A model generated the notes under the pieces. The model was not told the origin of the DNA. It saw only the letters and a list, made by a program, of their open reading frames with translations, and did no database searches. Positions 6,223 through 7,707 of a stretch of DNA of 7,707 nucleotides are shown here, in pieces; the stretch's first letter is position 1; every line of letters begins with the position of its first letter. The position numbers were made by a program, and so were the translations under genes. Source of the stretch: Planctomycetaceae bacterium (lineage in GTDB: Bacteria > Planctomycetota > Planctomycetia > Pirellulales > UBA1268); contig JABHNP010000230.1 in NCBI GenBank assembly GCA_018694455.1, positions 1-7,707 of the forward strand, in the 5' to 3' direction.

Positions 6223-6705
6223 ATGATGAATGGATTAAGACTTGCCTTTCCTGTTGGATACCGTCACACTTCACAAAGAGAATGTGGCGACGTGAAAATG
6301 GGAATTCCAGTATTTATGGAATGTCCGTGCAGAGCTTGCGATTCATTATATTATTTATTTCGACAGACTCCGGAGGCAAATGTGCTTCATTATTCTTGTG
6401 ATCTCTGTCAGAGGCCAATTGATCCGGCGGTTTGTATTCGCCACGTTGTAAAAATCAATGTTTTTCCTGCCGTGGACTCGCAGAATGATGAGGACAGTCT
6501 CGCTGGTAGCGAGACCCTTGGTGATGATCATCTCGACGACATGCACGATCTTCTAGAGCGGCTTGAAGAGCAGGATCTTGCAGCATTTCTCGACGATGGA
6601 ACACGGTCACTTCGATTTGATCTCTGTGATGCATGCCGACAAAGGTTTCTTCGGAATCCTTTGGGGATTCAGTCAAATAAGTCATTTACTTTTAGTGACA
6701 ACTAA
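6223..6705 (+). CDS. Cys-rich conserved hypothetical protein, probable zinc-binding
   Basis: From the ATG at 6223 the product is 160 residues. The frame is also open from TTG 6205, and starts at ATG 6298 or 6316 are possible. The recognisable part begins at MECPCRACDSLYYLF (from 6316), so the first 31 residues may not be translated. Cysteines are grouped as C-P-C-x2-C, then C-x2-C in HYSCDLCQRPID, then C-x2-C in FDLCDACRQRFLRNPLG, a pattern suited to one or two zinc ribbons. Between them lie VVKINVFPAVD and an acidic helix (DDHLDDMHDLLERLEEQDLAAFLDD). I associate this arrangement with short uncharacterised planctomycete proteins. There is no signal peptide or membrane segment. The gene stands alone on the plus strand, divergent from the HNH gene and ended by a likely terminator. 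Function is unknown; a regulatory or adaptor role is only a guess. Confidence 0.75.
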   Translation: MMNGLRLAFPVGYRHTSQRECGDVKMGIPVFMECPCRACDSLYYLFRQTPEANVLHYSCDLCQRPIDPAVCIRHVVKINVFPAVDSQNDEDSLAGSETLGDDHLDDMHDLLERLEEQDLAAFLDDGTRSLRFDLCDACRQRFLRNPLGIQSNKSFTFSDN

Positions 6706-6821
6706 TTTGTTTTGAGCGGATTCCCGCGTCAAAGTAAGTAACGTGCAGATTGATCAAAAGCAGGGGCGGCTTTGCTGTTAAGGCAAGCTTTCACGTTTTC
6801 CCCGGGATCGTTGTCAGGCTG

Positions 6822-6850
6822 TGAATCATGGTTGTCCGGATTCATTTTTT
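6822..6850 (+). terminator. Probable intrinsic terminator after the Cys-rich gene
   Basis: TGAATC (6822-6827) pairs perfectly with GATTCA (6839-6844), with two more G-C pairs possible inside, and is followed at once by six T. The stem is short and AT-rich, so strength is uncertain. It lies 117 bp after the upstream stop and separates that gene from leuB. Confidence 0.45.
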
Positions 6851-6870
6851 GCAGGAAATTTACTCTACGC

Positions 6871-6898
6871 TTGCGGAACTCTGGCTGGTCAGTAGGTT
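6871..6898 (+). promoter_or_regulatory. Possible leuB promoter
   Basis: TTGCGG (6871-6876), a 16 bp spacer and TAGGTT (6893-6898) form a weak -35/-10 pair. It is placed after the terminator and just before leuB, and would give a leader of about 25 nt. The hexamer matches are only partial. Confidence 0.25.
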
Positions 6899-6920
6899 TT
6901 GATTAATTCAATGCCTCGCA

Positions 6921-6925
6921 GGAGA
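6921..6925 (+). promoter_or_regulatory. Ribosome binding site deciding the leuB start
   Basis: GGAGA lies 6 nt before the ATG at 6932. An in-frame ATG at 6911 would add seven residues and would include this motif inside the coding region, so 6932 is preferred. Confidence 0.65.
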
Positions 6926-6931
6926 AGTTTC

Positions 6932-7707
6932 ATGACAGCTCCCAATCTTTCTATTGCAACCATTGCCGGAGATGGAACCGGGCCAGAAGTCACATCAGAA
7001 GCCATTAAGGTTCTCGACGCAGTTGCACGCCTTGAAGGATTTGAGTTTACCGTCGAATCGCTTGATTGGGGTGGTGATCGATATCTACGGACTGGAGAAA
7101 TCATTCCGGAGGGCGGACTCGATTTACTACGATCAAAAGACGCAGTTTTCCTCGGAGCAATTGGTCACCCAGATGTTGCACCCGGTGTTCTCGAAAAAGG
7201 CTTGTTGCTCGAATTGCGATTCAAATTGGATCAATATATCAATCTGCGTCCTGTGAAACTTCTGCCCGGAGTTGAAACGCCGCTTGCGGGGCGTGGTCCT
7301 GACGACATCGATTTTGTGGTTGTTCGAGAGAATACGGAAGACCTTTATTGCGGTGTTGGTGGGTATTTAAAAAAAGGCACGGCAGACGAGGTTGCGGTGC
7401 AGCAAGCCGTGTACACGCGGAAGGGGTGCGAGCGGTGTATTCGCTGGGCTTTTGAGTACACACGTCGAAGAGACAGCCCTCAGAAGACGCTTACGCTCGT
7501 TGCCAAAACAAATGTCCTGACGTTTGGCCATGATCTTTGGTGGCGAACATTTCAAGAGGTTGCCAAGGAGTATCCGGACGTCAAAACGGACTACAATCAT
7601 GTCGATGCATGTTGCATGTGGATGGTGAAAAACCCCGAGGCCTACGACGTGATTGTGACAACGAATATGTTCGGTGACATCATTACAGACCTCGGAGGGA
7701 TTCTTCA
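6932..7707 (+). CDS. leuB: 3-isopropylmalate dehydrogenase, N-terminal part (3' end outside window)
   Basis: The frame is open from ATG 6932 to the right edge, giving 258 residues of an expected 350 or so. It belongs to the NAD-dependent decarboxylating beta-hydroxyacid dehydrogenases, which oxidise 3-isopropylmalate to 2-oxoisocaproate and CO2 in leucine synthesis. IAGDGTGPEV opens the fold. Compared with the Thermus enzyme, the substrate arginines are R96 (GLLLELR), R106 (NLRP) and R132. Y139 and K192 (AKTN) are the catalytic pair; D225, D249 and D253 (HVDA, MFGDIITD) bind the metal. All are present. The GLLLELR loop resembles isopropylmalate dehydrogenases, but VRENTEDLYCGVGG is closer to isocitrate or tartrate/malate enzymes. 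I judge LeuB most likely, with a related hydroxyacid dehydrogenase as the alternative. No other leu gene is seen in the window. Confidence 0.88.
   Translation, partial: MTAPNLSIATIAGDGTGPEVTSEAIKVLDAVARLEGFEFTVESLDWGGDRYLRTGEIIPEGGLDLLRSKDAVFLGAIGHPDVAPGVLEKGLLLELRFKLDQYINLRPVKLLPGVETPLAGRGPDDIDFVVVRENTEDLYCGVGGYLKKGTADEVAVQQAVYTRKGCERCIRWAFEYTRRRDSPQKTLTLVAKTNVLTFGHDLWWRTFQEVAKEYPDVKTDYNHVDACCMWMVKNPEAYDVIVTTNMFGDIITDLGGIL

Larger units (their letters stand above)
6706..6931 (+). other. Intergenic region before leuB
   Basis: This 226 bp gap holds a probable terminator at 6822-6850, a weak promoter-like pair at 6871-6898 and the leuB ribosome binding site. A weaker hairpin (GCTTTGC with GCAAGC, one bulge) is at 6769-6788. 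Short frames exist, such as an ATG at 6828 giving about 23 codons, but nothing supports a gene. Confidence 0.5.

Noticed and set aside
6828..6899. Short frame of about 23 codons starting ATGGTTGTC in the gap before leuB
   Set aside because: It overlaps the probable terminator, has no ribosome binding site and shows no recognisable sequence.
6889..7104. Minus-strand open frame of 71 codons opposite the start of leuB
   Set aside because: It is a shadow of leuB, whose protein sequence is clearly recognisable on the plus strand.
1..7707. Whole-window search for mobile elements, CRISPR repeats, toxin-antitoxin pairs or defence clusters
   Set aside because: No transposase, terminal repeats, regular spaced repeats or defence genes are seen; the lone HNH protein has no methyltransferase or other partner nearby.

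Overview
This 7.7 kb window reads as ordinary chromosomal DNA of a free-living bacterium, most likely a planctomycete. That assignment is inference. It rests on the style of several proteins: a LeuB variant with a GLLLELR substrate loop and a VRENTEDLY segment, a standalone HNH protein opening with VLVLNRSFVAVHV, a lipoprotein with a GNELDIGSNDDLFWLW core, and two small Cys-containing proteins of types I associate with planctomycetes. Base composition is moderate (about half G+C by eye). Genes are tightly packed on both strands, and I see no insertion sequence, phage gene, tRNA, rRNA or CRISPR array.

Left part (1-2532): the 3' end of a glucose-6-phosphate isomerase gene (pgi) is followed by a metallo-beta-lactamase-fold hydrolase of the UPF0173/UlaG type. 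A small Rieske [2Fe-2S] protein lies convergent to the hydrolase and divergent from a Cof-type HAD phosphatase.

Middle part (2676-4855): a conserved hypothetical protein and a predicted lipoprotein are translationally coupled by an ATGA overlap and form a two-gene unit. This unit meets, tail to tail with only 6 bp between them, a minus-strand gene for an ECF-type sigma factor.

Right part (4856-7707): between the sigma factor and a 7Fe ferredoxin (fdxA) lies a 207 bp divergent region. It holds the best promoter in the window (TTGACA, 17 bp, TACTAT) and a roughly 135-nt leader with a hairpin. fdxA and the minus-strand HNH gene converge on a strong 15-bp hairpin that can serve both as terminator. 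A short palindrome-rich region separates the HNH gene from a Cys-rich small protein. After a likely terminator, the window ends inside leuB (3-isopropylmalate dehydrogenase), cut at the right edge.

The named genes are mainly housekeeping (sugar phosphate isomerisation, leucine synthesis, electron transfer). I found no convincing new multi-gene system. The most worthwhile targets are the coupled hypothetical/lipoprotein pair, the Cys-rich protein at 6223-6705, the structured fdxA leader and the palindrome upstream of the HNH gene.
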